From Bacillota bacterium (GTDB lineage Bacteria > Bacillota > Syntrophomonadia > Syntrophomonadales > Syntrophomonadaceae): DNA of 6,627 nt. Location: assembly GCA_017861475.1 (NCBI GenBank), contig JAGFXV010000086.1, positions 1 to 6,627 on the forward strand, given 5' to 3'. Positions within the stretch are counted from its first letter, which is position 1; each line of letters starts with the position of its first letter. Below are positions 1 to 5,916 of the stretch, in pieces. Below the pieces are notes generated by a model. The model saw nothing but the letters and a program-made list of their open reading frames with translations, did not search any database and was not told the DNA's origin. The position numbers were made by a program, and so were the translations under genes.

Positions 1-447
1 TATTTCTGCAATTATCTCCGCTTTGTTTTTGCCGGCCTTGACTGCTCTGGCAGCACGCAATACGGTTAACCCATAACCTACCGATGCACTTAGGGAATCG
101 ATCACCGTTATCCGCTGTGGATCAACTGTGTCGCGAGCCAGACAGGCCGACTGATAGGTACCGCTTAATCCGGAAGAAAAGGCAATGTATATAATATCAT
201 CATCACTTTCATTTATAACCTTTTCAAATTCAACTTGAAACTCAGCCGGGGTTACTTGAGCGGTAGTAGGAACAGCTCCCGGTCGTTCCAGCAACTTGTA
301 AAAATCACCAGGGCTTACATCCAGACGGTCGCTATAAGTCTGACCATTAACAGTTACAGTTATGTAAAAAAGTTTAATTCCGTATTCTTTGAGAATTGTG
401 TGATCAAGATCACAGGCACTATCCGCGTATATTCTTATGCAACCCAC
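1..447 (-). CDS. DegV/FakB family fatty-acid-binding protein, C-terminus cut by window edge
   Basis: The reverse strand reads as 149 uninterrupted codons up to the left edge. Seen: an N-terminal beta strand and turn reading IRIYADSACDL (residues 4-14), matching the DegV opening 'I-V-T-D-S-x-C-D-L'; VPTTAQVTPAEF (59-70), the conserved P-T-T-(S/A)-Q segment; and FSSGLSGTYQSA (90-101), the family's SSGLSGT motif. DegV proteins are cytosolic, usually about 280 residues, and bind a fatty acid; in Bacillota some act as FakB, presenting the fatty acid to the kinase FakA for acyl-phosphate formation. The lipid head region and the second domain lie outside the window, so FakB activity cannot be confirmed. 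Start: GTG at 447 is chosen because an AAGGAG site lies 11 bases upstream and the DegV strand begins three residues later. In-frame ATGs at 468 and 483 have poorer ribosome sites. The neighbouring transporter is divergent. Confidence 0.9.
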   Translation of the reverse strand, partial: MGCIRIYADSACDLDHTILKEYGIKLFYITVTVNGQTYSDRLDVSPGDFYKLLERPGAVPTTAQVTPAEFQVEFEKVINESDDDIIYIAFSSGLSGTYQSACLARDTVDPQRITVIDSLSASVGYGLTVLRAARAVKAGKNKAEIIAEI

Positions 448-458
448 TTTACTGCCAA

Positions 459-464
459 CTCCTT
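459..464 (-). promoter_or_regulatory. Shine-Dalgarno of the DegV gene (decides a GTG start)
   Basis: The minus strand reads AAGGAG, 11 bases before the GTG at 447. The upstream in-frame ATG at 468 would place this motif inside the gene and has no comparable site of its own, so the GTG is preferred. The spacing is slightly long. Confidence 0.6.
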
Positions 465-642
465 GCATGAATGTTTGAATCATCTCCCGCAGATAAAACA
501 AGGTCTGTTTGAATTCGACGACTTTATACAATATATGATTCTACTATGATTAAAAAGTATAGGCAAGTGAACTGTTTAAGCGATAGAACCGGATTAAAAT
601 ATAATCTCGATTCATTTTATTTTAAATAAATTCAAAAATTAC

Positions 643-671
643 TTTTCATCTCTTTCTGCCAGGTTTAGAAT
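643..671 (+). promoter_or_regulatory. Possible sigma-A promoter of the MFS gene
   Basis: TTTTCA (643-648, 4 of 6 to the -35 consensus) is followed after 17 bases by TAGAAT (666-671, 5 of 6 to the -10 consensus). This would start transcription near 678, about 30 bases before the ATG. In AT-rich DNA such matches arise by chance, so this is tentative. Confidence 0.35.
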
Positions 672-707
672 AAACGTTACATTTGCTGATGTATTGGAGC
701 AACTCTT

Positions 708-1898
708 ATGATGATTACTAAGAAAAAATTGATTACCCCGCTCATGCTTTTTGGCCTTTCCTCTTTAATGATGGGCATGTATGCCGGTTTATATGACCCT
801 TCCTTTAACAATTATCTGGCCCATGTGCATAATGTAAGCGAAGTTGCCCGTGGGGGGCTGGAATTCCCTCGTGAGTTACCAGGATTTCTGGTGGTCTTTA
901 TTTTTACAGCTTTGATTTTTCTAGCTGATACAAGAATCGCTGCCATTTCAGCTCTGTTGGTAAGTCTGGCCTTGTGGGGACAGGGTTTTTTGGCTCCCAA
1001 TATGGCTGCAGTGGTCGTTTGGATGCTGATTTGGAGCACTGGCGCCCATCTATTTATGGCCGTCTCTCCTACCATCGGCTTGCGGTTGTCAACCAGCGGT
1101 GAAGAAGGGCGGCGGTTGGGCCAGCTGGGTTCATTGGAATCTTTGGGTACGCTGCTGGGAATTGTGATCGTTTACTGGGGGGCGTCGCGTTTACATTTTT
1201 CCTTCGGGACGATTTTCGCCATCTCCGGCACCTGCGCTTTGATTGCCTGTATAGGTCTTTTTCTTATCAAACCGCAGCCAATCGCCAAACCATCACGTCA
1301 TCTGGTCATCAAAAAAAGATATACGCTCTTTTATCTGCTGAATATTGTTTTCGGGGCACGCAAACAAATATTTATGACTTTCGCTCCCTGGGTCCTGATA
1401 AAAGTATATCAGGCAGATGTAGCAATGTTTGCTGTGTTGGGGTTCATCGGTACCGTTCTAAATATGATTCTCCGGCCCTGGCTGGGCAAAGCCATTGATT
1501 CCCTGGGAGAAAGGACCATCATCATACTGGAATCATGTACACTGATCATAATTTGTTTGCTTTACGCTTTTGCAGGAAAATGGTTTTCAGCCGGGACCGC
1601 AGTCATAATCATTATGGCCTGCTATATTACTGATCAACTGCTATTTTCCGTTCGCATGGCCCGCACCACCTATCTGAACAAAATAGCGGAAACACCAGAA
1701 GATCTAGGGGCTACTCTATCCATGGGCCTTAGCATGGATCATGCGGTTTCCATGCTCATACCTATGGGCGGCGGAATTCTATGGGTAAACTATGGATATA
1801 TATCGGTTTTTCTGGTTGCCGCTTTCCTGGCAATTGTAAATCTGTGGCTGGCTACCTTTATTCCCAAACCAGAAAAGGAAAATTCTTTGCTGCTCTAG
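708..1898 (+). CDS. Major facilitator superfamily (MFS) transporter, substrate unknown
   Basis: This 396-residue protein is strongly hydrophobic with about 12 predicted membrane segments by eye, roughly at 10-30, 57-74, 77-95, 98-118, 143-159, 166-187, 205-228, 236-256, 270-288, 294-313, 338-358 and 363-384. A basic loop (KKKL at the N-terminus, SRHLVIKKR at 196-204 in the middle) fits an MFS protein with two six-helix halves and a cytoplasmic centre. The loop GKAIDSLGER (260-269) matches MFS motif A (G-x3-D-x-x-G-x-R) in its second-half position. Length is typical. The start is ATG 708, with GGAG at 696-699 eight bases upstream; ATG 711 is a possible alternative. MFS carriers use proton or substrate gradients in the cytoplasmic membrane; no substrate-specific motif is recognisable. 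It is followed by lysA in the same direction, but lysA has its own promoter, so a lysine-related role is not implied. Confidence 0.85.
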   Translation: MMITKKKLITPLMLFGLSSLMMGMYAGLYDPSFNNYLAHVHNVSEVARGGLEFPRELPGFLVVFIFTALIFLADTRIAAISALLVSLALWGQGFLAPNMAAVVVWMLIWSTGAHLFMAVSPTIGLRLSTSGEEGRRLGQLGSLESLGTLLGIVIVYWGASRLHFSFGTIFAISGTCALIACIGLFLIKPQPIAKPSRHLVIKKRYTLFYLLNIVFGARKQIFMTFAPWVLIKVYQADVAMFAVLGFIGTVLNMILRPWLGKAIDSLGERTIIILESCTLIIICLLYAFAGKWFSAGTAVIIIMACYITDQLLFSVRMARTTYLNKIAETPEDLGATLSMGLSMDHAVSMLIPMGGGILWVNYGYISVFLVAAFLAIVNLWLATFIPKPEKENSLLL

Positions 1899-1920
1899 TC
1901 ATGTATACACTAAGCAAGTC

Positions 1921-1949
1921 TTGTCATTTTTCACAACAAATTTTAAAAT
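1921..1949 (+). promoter_or_regulatory. Sigma-A-type promoter of lysA
   Basis: TTGTCA (1921-1926, 5 of 6) and TAAAAT (1944-1949, 5 of 6) are separated by exactly 17 bases, the optimum. Transcription would start near 1956, giving a leader of about 40 bases. This suggests lysA is transcribed separately from the MFS gene, whose stop is only 22 bases upstream of the -35. Confidence 0.6.
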
Positions 1950-1961
1950 AGAATAATTGTA

Positions 1962-1974
1962 GCCTTTTAAAGGC
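1962..1974. repeat. Short palindrome in the lysA leader
   Basis: GCCTTT-T-AAAGGC is a perfect 6-base inverted repeat around one base, flanked by TA/TA and followed by CTATTTTC. It lies just after the predicted start of transcription and 9 bases before the lysA ribosome site. It could be an operator, a weak terminator for read-through from the MFS gene, or a small leader hairpin; the sequence does not decide between these. Confidence 0.45.
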
Positions 1975-1983
1975 CTATTTTCA

Positions 1984-1989
1984 GGGAGG
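1984..1989 (+). promoter_or_regulatory. lysA: Shine-Dalgarno of lysA (supports a TTG start)
   Basis: GGGAGG lies 5 bases before TTG 1995 and 11 before TTG 2001; GTG 2010 is further still, and no in-frame ATG is available. TTG 1995 has the best spacing. Confidence 0.65.
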
Positions 1990-1994
1990 AGTGT

Positions 1995-3227
1995 TTGGTC
2001 TTGGCATATGTGGAAAAAGCTTTTGGGAAAATTAACGTTTTTGATTTGATTAAGGAATTTGGCAGCCCCTTGTATGTATACGATGAGGAAATATTGCGGC
2101 TTAGATGCCGGGAGCTGAGAAATTTATTGAAATATCCCTCTTTCAGGGTTAACTATTCGGCCAAAGCCAATACCAATGTGGAATTGTTAAAAATCATCCA
2201 TGAGGAAGACCTGGACGTGGATGCCATGTCTCCCGGTGAGATGTTTCTGGAAATGAAAGCCGGTTATTCATCAGACCGCATTATGTTTATCGGCAACAAC
2301 GTATCCCGGGAAGAAATGCAGTTTGCCGTTGACAGAGGCATTTACATTTCAGTGGATTCACTATCCCAACTTATCCTGTTGGGTGAAGTCAATCCCGGCG
2401 GTGATGTTTGTTTGCGCTTGAATCCCGGTATCGGTGCCGGTCATCATGAAAAAGTTATCACCGGCGGCAAAAAAGCTAAATTCGGCATTGCCATCGAAGA
2501 CCTGCCTAAAGCCCAGGAAATAGCCGCCCGCTATCAGTTAACCATAACCGGGCTGAATCAGCACATCGGTTCACTGTTCCTGGAAACAGAAGAATATGTG
2601 GCCGCGGCGGCCCAACTGCTAGATATTGCTTCCACTCTGCCCAGCGTAAAGATTTTGGATTTCGGGGGCGGCATGGGTATGCCTTACAAACACGCCTCAG
2701 AACCCAGGCTTGATCTTGACAAGCTCGGTCGGGAATTGGATGAGATCATTACCAACTGGGTGAAAAACAATCGTCCCATAACCGTCAGGATCGAACCGGG
2801 ACGTTATGTGGTGGCTGAATGCGGAGCGATTCTAGGCCGGGTTACCGCTGTAAAGCATAATTACAATACTGATTTTGTTGGCTGTGATATCGGCTTTAAT
2901 ACCTTGATCCGCCCGGTCATGTATGACAGCTATCATGAAATTTCGGTTGTACCTTCAGAACCTCGTGCCTATGCAGAATACGACGGTGCCGTTTATTTTG
3001 TAGGACAGATTTGTGAAAGCGGAGATATACTGGCGCATGACCGGGTTCTGCCCGTTTGCCGTGAAGGTGACGCCCTAATCGTACACGATGCAGGGGCTTA
3101 TGGTTTTGCCATGGCCAGCACTTACAATTCCCGTCCATTGCCGGCCGAAGTATTGATTCAAAGCGACGGGCAGGTAAGACTCATCCGTAAAGCCCAGACG
3201 CTAAAAGACCTTTGGCCTGATGATTAA
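1995..3227 (+). CDS. lysA: Diaminopimelate decarboxylase (LysA)
   Basis: The product decarboxylates meso-diaminopimelate to L-lysine, the last step of the DAP pathway, in the cytosol with PLP. The 410 residues fit the fold-type III (alanine-racemase-like) family. Seen: an N-terminal SPLYVYDEE segment (24-32); NYSAKANTN (53-61) with the PLP lysine K57; HIGS with H190; the phosphate-binding glycine loop DFGGGMG (222-228); EPGR (267-270) for substrate carboxylate; CESGD (340-344) with the catalytic Cys supplied across the dimer; and GAYGFAMASTYNSRP (367-381) with the conserved Tyr. NPGIGAGHHEKVITGG (143-158) and the RPVMYDSYHEIS segment (306-317) resemble the E. coli-type LysA more than the common Bacillus type, from my memory of those sequences. 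No other lysine gene is nearby and no lysine riboswitch fits in the 96-base gap upstream. The specificity for DAP over related diamino acids is inferred from the family match. Confidence 0.93.
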   Translation: MVLAYVEKAFGKINVFDLIKEFGSPLYVYDEEILRLRCRELRNLLKYPSFRVNYSAKANTNVELLKIIHEEDLDVDAMSPGEMFLEMKAGYSSDRIMFIGNNVSREEMQFAVDRGIYISVDSLSQLILLGEVNPGGDVCLRLNPGIGAGHHEKVITGGKKAKFGIAIEDLPKAQEIAARYQLTITGLNQHIGSLFLETEEYVAAAAQLLDIASTLPSVKILDFGGGMGMPYKHASEPRLDLDKLGRELDEIITNWVKNNRPITVRIEPGRYVVAECGAILGRVTAVKHNYNTDFVGCDIGFNTLIRPVMYDSYHEISVVPSEPRAYAEYDGAVYFVGQICESGDILAHDRVLPVCREGDALIVHDAGAYGFAMASTYNSRPLPAEVLIQSDGQVRLIRKAQTLKDLWPDD

Positions 3228-3240
3228 ATCTGATTAAATT

Positions 3241-3279
3241 AAAAAACCTGGGCCGGCTTTTTGCCGCCCAGGTTTTATT
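3241..3279. terminator. Bidirectional intrinsic terminator between convergent genes
   Basis: AAAACCTGGGCCGGC (3243-3257), a five-T loop, then GCCGCCCAGGTTTT (3263-3276) form a GC-rich stem with one bulged C. A run of six A precedes it and TTTTATT ends it, so both strands carry a U-tract. It lies 13 bases after the lysA stop and also serves the opposing DUF1015 gene; the minus-strand U-tract is the better of the two. Confidence 0.9.
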
Positions 3280-3301
3280 GTGAAACAACAAGGTTCCCGG
3301 G

Positions 3302-3334
3302 ACCCGCAAGCAATCTTCGATTGCGTCAGCGGGT
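3302..3334. repeat. Nested imperfect palindrome in the convergent intergenic region
   Basis: An outer pair ACCCGC (3302-3307) / GCGGGT (3329-3334) encloses an inner pair GCAATC (3310-3315) / GATTGC (3319-3324) with a TTC loop and an asymmetric internal bulge (AA against GTCA). On the plus strand GTTCTTATTTTTA follows, making it a possible backup terminator; on the minus strand it lies in the 3' end of the DUF1015 transcript without a good U-tract. It could also be one copy of a dispersed repeat. Confidence 0.6.
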
Positions 3335-3376
3335 GGGGTTCTTATTTTTAGATATCTTTAGTTAATAATGATCTGC

Positions 3377-4621
3377 TCAGGACAGTTTATGAATAAACAA
3401 TCCGCTTCTTAGTTTTGGTTCAAACCAGGTCGATTTGGGCGGCATCACCTGACCGGCATCAGCAATATCCATAAGATCTTGAATGGTGGCCGGATACATG
3501 GAAAAGGCTACCGCCATTCCCTCTTTCACTCTCCGCTCCAGTTCTTCCAGACCGCGAATCCCGCCAATAAAGTCAATTCTCTTGTCGGTTCGGGGATCGT
3601 CAATGCCTAATATTGGCCTGAGCACGTTCTTCTGTAAAATGGATACGTCCAGACGATCCACTGGATCATCGGCAGTAAATGTACCGCTATGGGCTTTTAA
3701 TTCATACCACTGGCCATCAATATACATGCCAAAGGTGTGCTTGGACTGTGGCTTGTATGGTACTGCCGATCCCGTTTTGGTGACGGTGAATTTTTCTTCA
3801 ACTGCGGCAAAAAATTCTGCCGCGGTTAAACCGTTCAAGTCTTTAACCACCCGGTTGTAGTCCATTATTTTCAAATCCTTGTCCGGAAAAATCACTGCCA
3901 GGAAATAATTAAATTCTTCTTCTCCTGTAAAATCAGGATATTGTTCGCGTCTCATCTGGCCAACTTTTACTCCCGAAGCGCAGCGATGATGTCCGTCAGC
4001 TATGTATAACTCCTCCACCTGCAGGAAACACTTCTGTAATTCAGAAATGGTTTGCTGGTCATCTATCGCCCAAACGATATGCCCGATTCCGTCTTCTGAA
4101 TAAAAATTGTATGTCGGTGCGCCCTGACACCATTTTTCAATAATTGCATCTATATCTGCCCGATTTCGATAGGTAAGGAAAATCGGTCCAGTATTGGCAT
4201 CGCAGACATTTACATGATTGATGCGGTCCTGTTCTTTGTCGGCCCTGGTAAACTCATGCTTTTTGATTTTATTGTCAAGATATTCATCAATGGAGCAGCA
4301 GGCAACAATCCCGGTTTGGCTGCGCCCATCCATGATTTGGCGATAAATATAAAAATTAGCCTGTGCATCTTGCTGCAGGATACCTTCAGCAATCATATTG
4401 TCCATATTTTCACGGGCTTTTTGGTAAACCTTTTCATCATAAAGGTCAATGTCCGGCGACAAATCAATTTCTGCTTTATCGACGTGTAAAAATGAATAAG
4501 GATTACCGGTTACCATTTGCCTGGCTTCTTCGCTGTTCATCACATCATAAGGCAGTGCCGCCACCCGCTCGGCCAAATCAGTTTTAGGCCGAATTGCTCG
4601 AAAAGGCTTAATCGTTGACAT
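3377..4621 (-). CDS. DUF1015 family protein (ParB/SerK-like motif), function unproven
   Basis: This 414-residue soluble protein matches DUF1015 across its length. Seen: an N-terminal PFRAIRP (6-12) and ALPYDVMNSEEA (22-33); NPYSFLHVDKAEIDL (40-54), a family hallmark; IKKHEFTRADKEQDR (119-133); the strongly conserved ADGHHRCASG (208-217); and DYNRVVKDLNGL (254-265). DGHHR resembles the phosphate-binding box of the ParB/sulfiredoxin fold, which includes the archaeal ADP-dependent free-serine kinase SerK; I recall Clostridium homologues being annotated as ParB-related. The family has no function I can state as established. It begins 18 bases after the aminotransferase stop, with a GGGGAGG site at 4631-4637 about 9 bases before the ATG, so the two are almost certainly co-transcribed. 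A link to serine or phosphoserine metabolism is inferred from this pairing. No defect is visible; the terminator at 3241-3279 ends the transcript. Confidence 0.88.
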   Translation of the reverse strand: MSTIKPFRAIRPKTDLAERVAALPYDVMNSEEARQMVTGNPYSFLHVDKAEIDLSPDIDLYDEKVYQKARENMDNMIAEGILQQDAQANFYIYRQIMDGRSQTGIVACCSIDEYLDNKIKKHEFTRADKEQDRINHVNVCDANTGPIFLTYRNRADIDAIIEKWCQGAPTYNFYSEDGIGHIVWAIDDQQTISELQKCFLQVEELYIADGHHRCASGVKVGQMRREQYPDFTGEEEFNYFLAVIFPDKDLKIMDYNRVVKDLNGLTAAEFFAAVEEKFTVTKTGSAVPYKPQSKHTFGMYIDGQWYELKAHSGTFTADDPVDRLDVSILQKNVLRPILGIDDPRTDKRIDFIGGIRGLEELERRVKEGMAVAFSMYPATIQDLMDIADAGQVMPPKSTWFEPKLRSGLFIHKLS

Positions 4622-4639
4622 GTAAGTTTCCTCCCCGGT

Positions 4640-5710
4640 TTAGAGTTTCAGAATATCGTTGATGTTCTCCAGAAGTTCCTCAAGGTCACCTATGGTGCAT
4701 TCAGCCATGTGAGCAATACGGAAAGTTTTGTCCTTCAATTTGCCGTAACCATTGGAAATCTGGAAACCACGTTCACCAAGCTTTTTGTTCAGATCAGCAA
4801 CGTCGATTGCTCGGGTATTTTTCATATTAGTAAGCGTATTGGACAGATACCTTTCATCAGCAAACAGTTCAAAGTATTTGCGGCCCCAGCTGCGGACCAA
4901 CTCTGCCATCTCCTGATGGCGGCGGAAGCGATTATCCAAGCCTTCCTCCAGCATTTTGTCCAGTTGATAATCCAGAGCAAACATATGCGAAAGCGACGGA
5001 GTGGAAGGATACTGGTAATCTTTTTTCTTGATGTAATCATACAGAGAAAGCAAATCGAGATAATAACCGCGATTGGGCACCTGTTTGGCTCTCTCCACCG
5101 CCTTGGCCGAAAAAGAACAAATCGATAATCCCGGTGGCAGGCCCAGGGCCTTCTGGGTAGAAGTGATACAAATATCAACGCCCAGTTTATCAACCTCAAT
5201 TTTGGTTCCTCCCATGGAGCTGACAGCATCCAGGCAGAATACTACCTCGGGATATTTCTTTACAACCTCTGCAATTTCCTCAACCGGATTCATCAAGCCG
5301 GTGGAAGTTTCATTATGGGTAACAGTCAGTAAGTCATATTCTCCGGTTGAAAGTGCCCTGTCAACCATCTCTGCCGTCGTTGCCTGACCCCATTCCACCT
5401 CAAATAAATCGGCGGCTACATTATTGGCAACAGCCATTTCATGCCAGCGGTTGCCAAAGGCGCCAACTGAAAATACGACTGCTTTTTTCAATGTGCAGGA
5501 ACGTACCGCTCCCTCCATCAGACCGCTGCCGGAACTGGTTGAAAGCAGTATTTCCTCCTGGGTGTAAAATACCTGCCTTAATTTATCGCTGATGCGGTGT
5601 TGCAATTCAGAAGCGTTTTTACTTCTGTGACCAATCATGGGCGTAGCCATTTGCGCAAGAACATCCGCACTTACTTCAACTGGGCCGGGAATAAACAATT
5701 TCTTATGCAC
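4640..5710 (-). CDS. Class V PLP aminotransferase (serine/phosphoserine/alanine-glyoxylate type)
   Basis: The product is a cytosolic fold-type I aminotransferase of class V, 356 residues, normal for the group. Seen: FIPGPVEVSADVL (6-18), the 'PGP' opening; MIGHRSKNASEL (25-36); STSSGSG (57-63) for PLP phosphate; THNETSTGLMNP (131-142); CLDAVSSMGG (159-168) with D161 for the pyridine nitrogen; TSTQKALGLPPG (183-194) with Schiff-base lysine K187; and FRIAHMAE (330-337) with R331, the usual substrate-carboxylate arginine. Members use serine, phosphoserine or alanine with glyoxylate, pyruvate or 2-oxoglutarate; the sequence alone does not choose, though pairing with DUF1015 favours serine or phosphoserine chemistry. 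Start: GTG 5710, with GGAGG nine bases upstream; no ATG fits. It is the first gene of the operon with DUF1015 and follows a structured leader of about 100 bases. Confidence 0.9.
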   Translation of the reverse strand: MHKKLFIPGPVEVSADVLAQMATPMIGHRSKNASELQHRISDKLRQVFYTQEEILLSTSSGSGLMEGAVRSCTLKKAVVFSVGAFGNRWHEMAVANNVAADLFEVEWGQATTAEMVDRALSTGEYDLLTVTHNETSTGLMNPVEEIAEVVKKYPEVVFCLDAVSSMGGTKIEVDKLGVDICITSTQKALGLPPGLSICSFSAKAVERAKQVPNRGYYLDLLSLYDYIKKKDYQYPSTPSLSHMFALDYQLDKMLEEGLDNRFRRHQEMAELVRSWGRKYFELFADERYLSNTLTNMKNTRAIDVADLNKKLGERGFQISNGYGKLKDKTFRIAHMAECTIGDLEELLENINDILKL

Positions 5711-5768
5711 TGTTCAATACCTCCATCATTTTTGATAAATCATCAAATTGTACTTGCTTCCTCATCAT
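5703..5768 (-). CDS. Possible 21-residue leader ORF overlapping the aminotransferase start
   Basis: On the minus strand ATG-ATG opens at 5768 and runs 21 codons to a TAA at 5703-5705. The peptide starts MMRKQVQFDDL and ends MMEVLNSA. Its stop overlaps the GTG start of the aminotransferase by 8 bases, the arrangement used for translational coupling, and its start codons lie in the loop of the 5751-5785 hairpin. Against it: no Shine-Dalgarno is visible at a usable distance (the nearest, GGGGAG, is about 24 bases upstream), and ORFs this short arise by chance. It may be real, or only an artefact of AT-rich leader DNA. Confidence 0.2.
   Translation of the reverse strand: MMRKQVQFDDLSKMMEVLNSA
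5720..5724 (-). promoter_or_regulatory. Shine-Dalgarno of the aminotransferase (decides a GTG start)
   Basis: The minus strand reads GGAGG, 9 bases before GTG 5710. The FIPGP segment that opens this family follows within six residues, so the GTG start is well supported. Confidence 0.75.
5731..5747 (-). repeat. Leader hairpin next to the aminotransferase ribosome site
   Basis: TTTGAT (5731-5736) and ATCAAA (5742-5747) form a perfect 6-base inverted repeat around five bases, ending 6 bases from the ribosome site. It is AT-only apart from one G-C pair, so it would be weak as RNA; it could equally be a protein-binding site. Related ATCAAA copies occur at 5773-5778 and 5812-5817. Confidence 0.4.
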
Positions 5769-5785
5769 TTTATCAAAAGCAAGTA
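5751..5785 (-). repeat. Leader hairpin with a 9-base perfect stem
   Basis: TACTTGCTT (5751-5759) and AAGCAAGTA (5777-5785) are perfect complements around a 17-base loop. The element lies inside the predicted leader of the aminotransferase-DUF1015 transcript. Read on the plus strand it is followed by GTTTTT and would look like a weak terminator, but no known plus-strand transcript enters it. A 9-base perfect match this close is unlikely to be chance, though its role is unknown. Confidence 0.6.
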
Positions 5786-5817
5786 GTTTTTACTCCCCAT
5801 TTCACAGAAATATCAAA

Positions 5818-5844
5818 ATTATATTCTTTGCTGACAGATAGCAA
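5818..5844 (-). promoter_or_regulatory. Promoter of the aminotransferase-DUF1015 operon
   Basis: On the minus strand TTGCTA (5844-5839, 4 of 6) precedes a perfect TATAAT (5823-5818) with a short 15-base spacer. Transcription would start near 5811, giving a leader of about 100 bases that holds both hairpins. The short spacer may mean activator dependence or a misassigned -35. Confidence 0.55.
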
Positions 5845-5855
5845 TCTTTTATCTG
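5835..5855. promoter_or_regulatory. Operator-like inverted repeat over the -35
   Basis: CAGATA (5835-5840), nine bases, TATCTG (5850-5855) form a perfect dyad of 21 bases that overlaps the -35 of the minus-strand promoter. A second, overlapping dyad TTGCT (5828-5832) / AGCAA (5840-5844) covers the same -35. The spacing suits a dimeric repressor or activator. It sits between two divergent genes and could control either. Confidence 0.4.
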
Positions 5856-5904
5856 GCTGGTATTAAATGTCCCCCATTTACAAATAATTTACTATCTCAT
5901 TTTT

Positions 5905-5910
5905 GGGGGT
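5905..5910 (+). promoter_or_regulatory. Unusual Shine-Dalgarno of the GtrA-GT2 gene
   Basis: GGGGGT pairs with the anti-Shine-Dalgarno like GGAGGT, with one G-U wobble. It lies 6 bases before TTG 5917 and 12 before GTG 5923, so TTG 5917 is preferred. No canonical GGAGG is present upstream of this gene. Confidence 0.5.
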
Positions 5911-5916
5911 ATTTGC

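Larger units (their letters stand above)
448..707. other. Divergent intergenic region between the DegV and MFS genes
   Basis: This AT-rich stretch separates two divergent genes and must hold both promoters. On the plus strand the best pair is at 643-671 (listed separately). A perfect TATAAT also occurs at 600-605 but has no convincing -35 at 16-18 bases. On the minus strand TATACT (556-561) and TATAAA (523-528) are possible -10 elements for the DegV gene, both with poor -35 partners. I see no long hairpin, riboswitch or small gene here. Confidence 0.5.

Noticed and set aside
235..549. 104-codon plus-strand open frame
   Set aside because: It lies antisense to the DegV start region, whose reverse frame matches a known family; the plus frame has no recognisable motif or ribosome site.
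600..605. Perfect TATAAT as the MFS promoter -10
   Set aside because: No -35-like hexamer lies at 16-18 bases; the pair at 643-671 fits better, though only tentatively.
1899..1994. Lysine riboswitch or T-box upstream of lysA
   Set aside because: The gap is only 96 bases, most of it upstream of the predicted transcription start, and shows no multi-stem structure or T-box sequence.
3483..3860. 125-codon plus-strand open frame
   Set aside because: It is antisense to the well-supported DUF1015 gene and resembles no family.
4709..5128. 139-codon plus-strand open frame, and the minus-strand frame at 4822-5229
   Set aside because: Both overlap the aminotransferase, which carries all expected PLP motifs in its own frame.
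5751..5790. Plus-strand intrinsic terminator (hairpin plus GTTTTT)
   Set aside because: The stem is AT-rich and no plus-strand gene precedes it, because the region is divergent; it is better read as part of the minus-strand leader.
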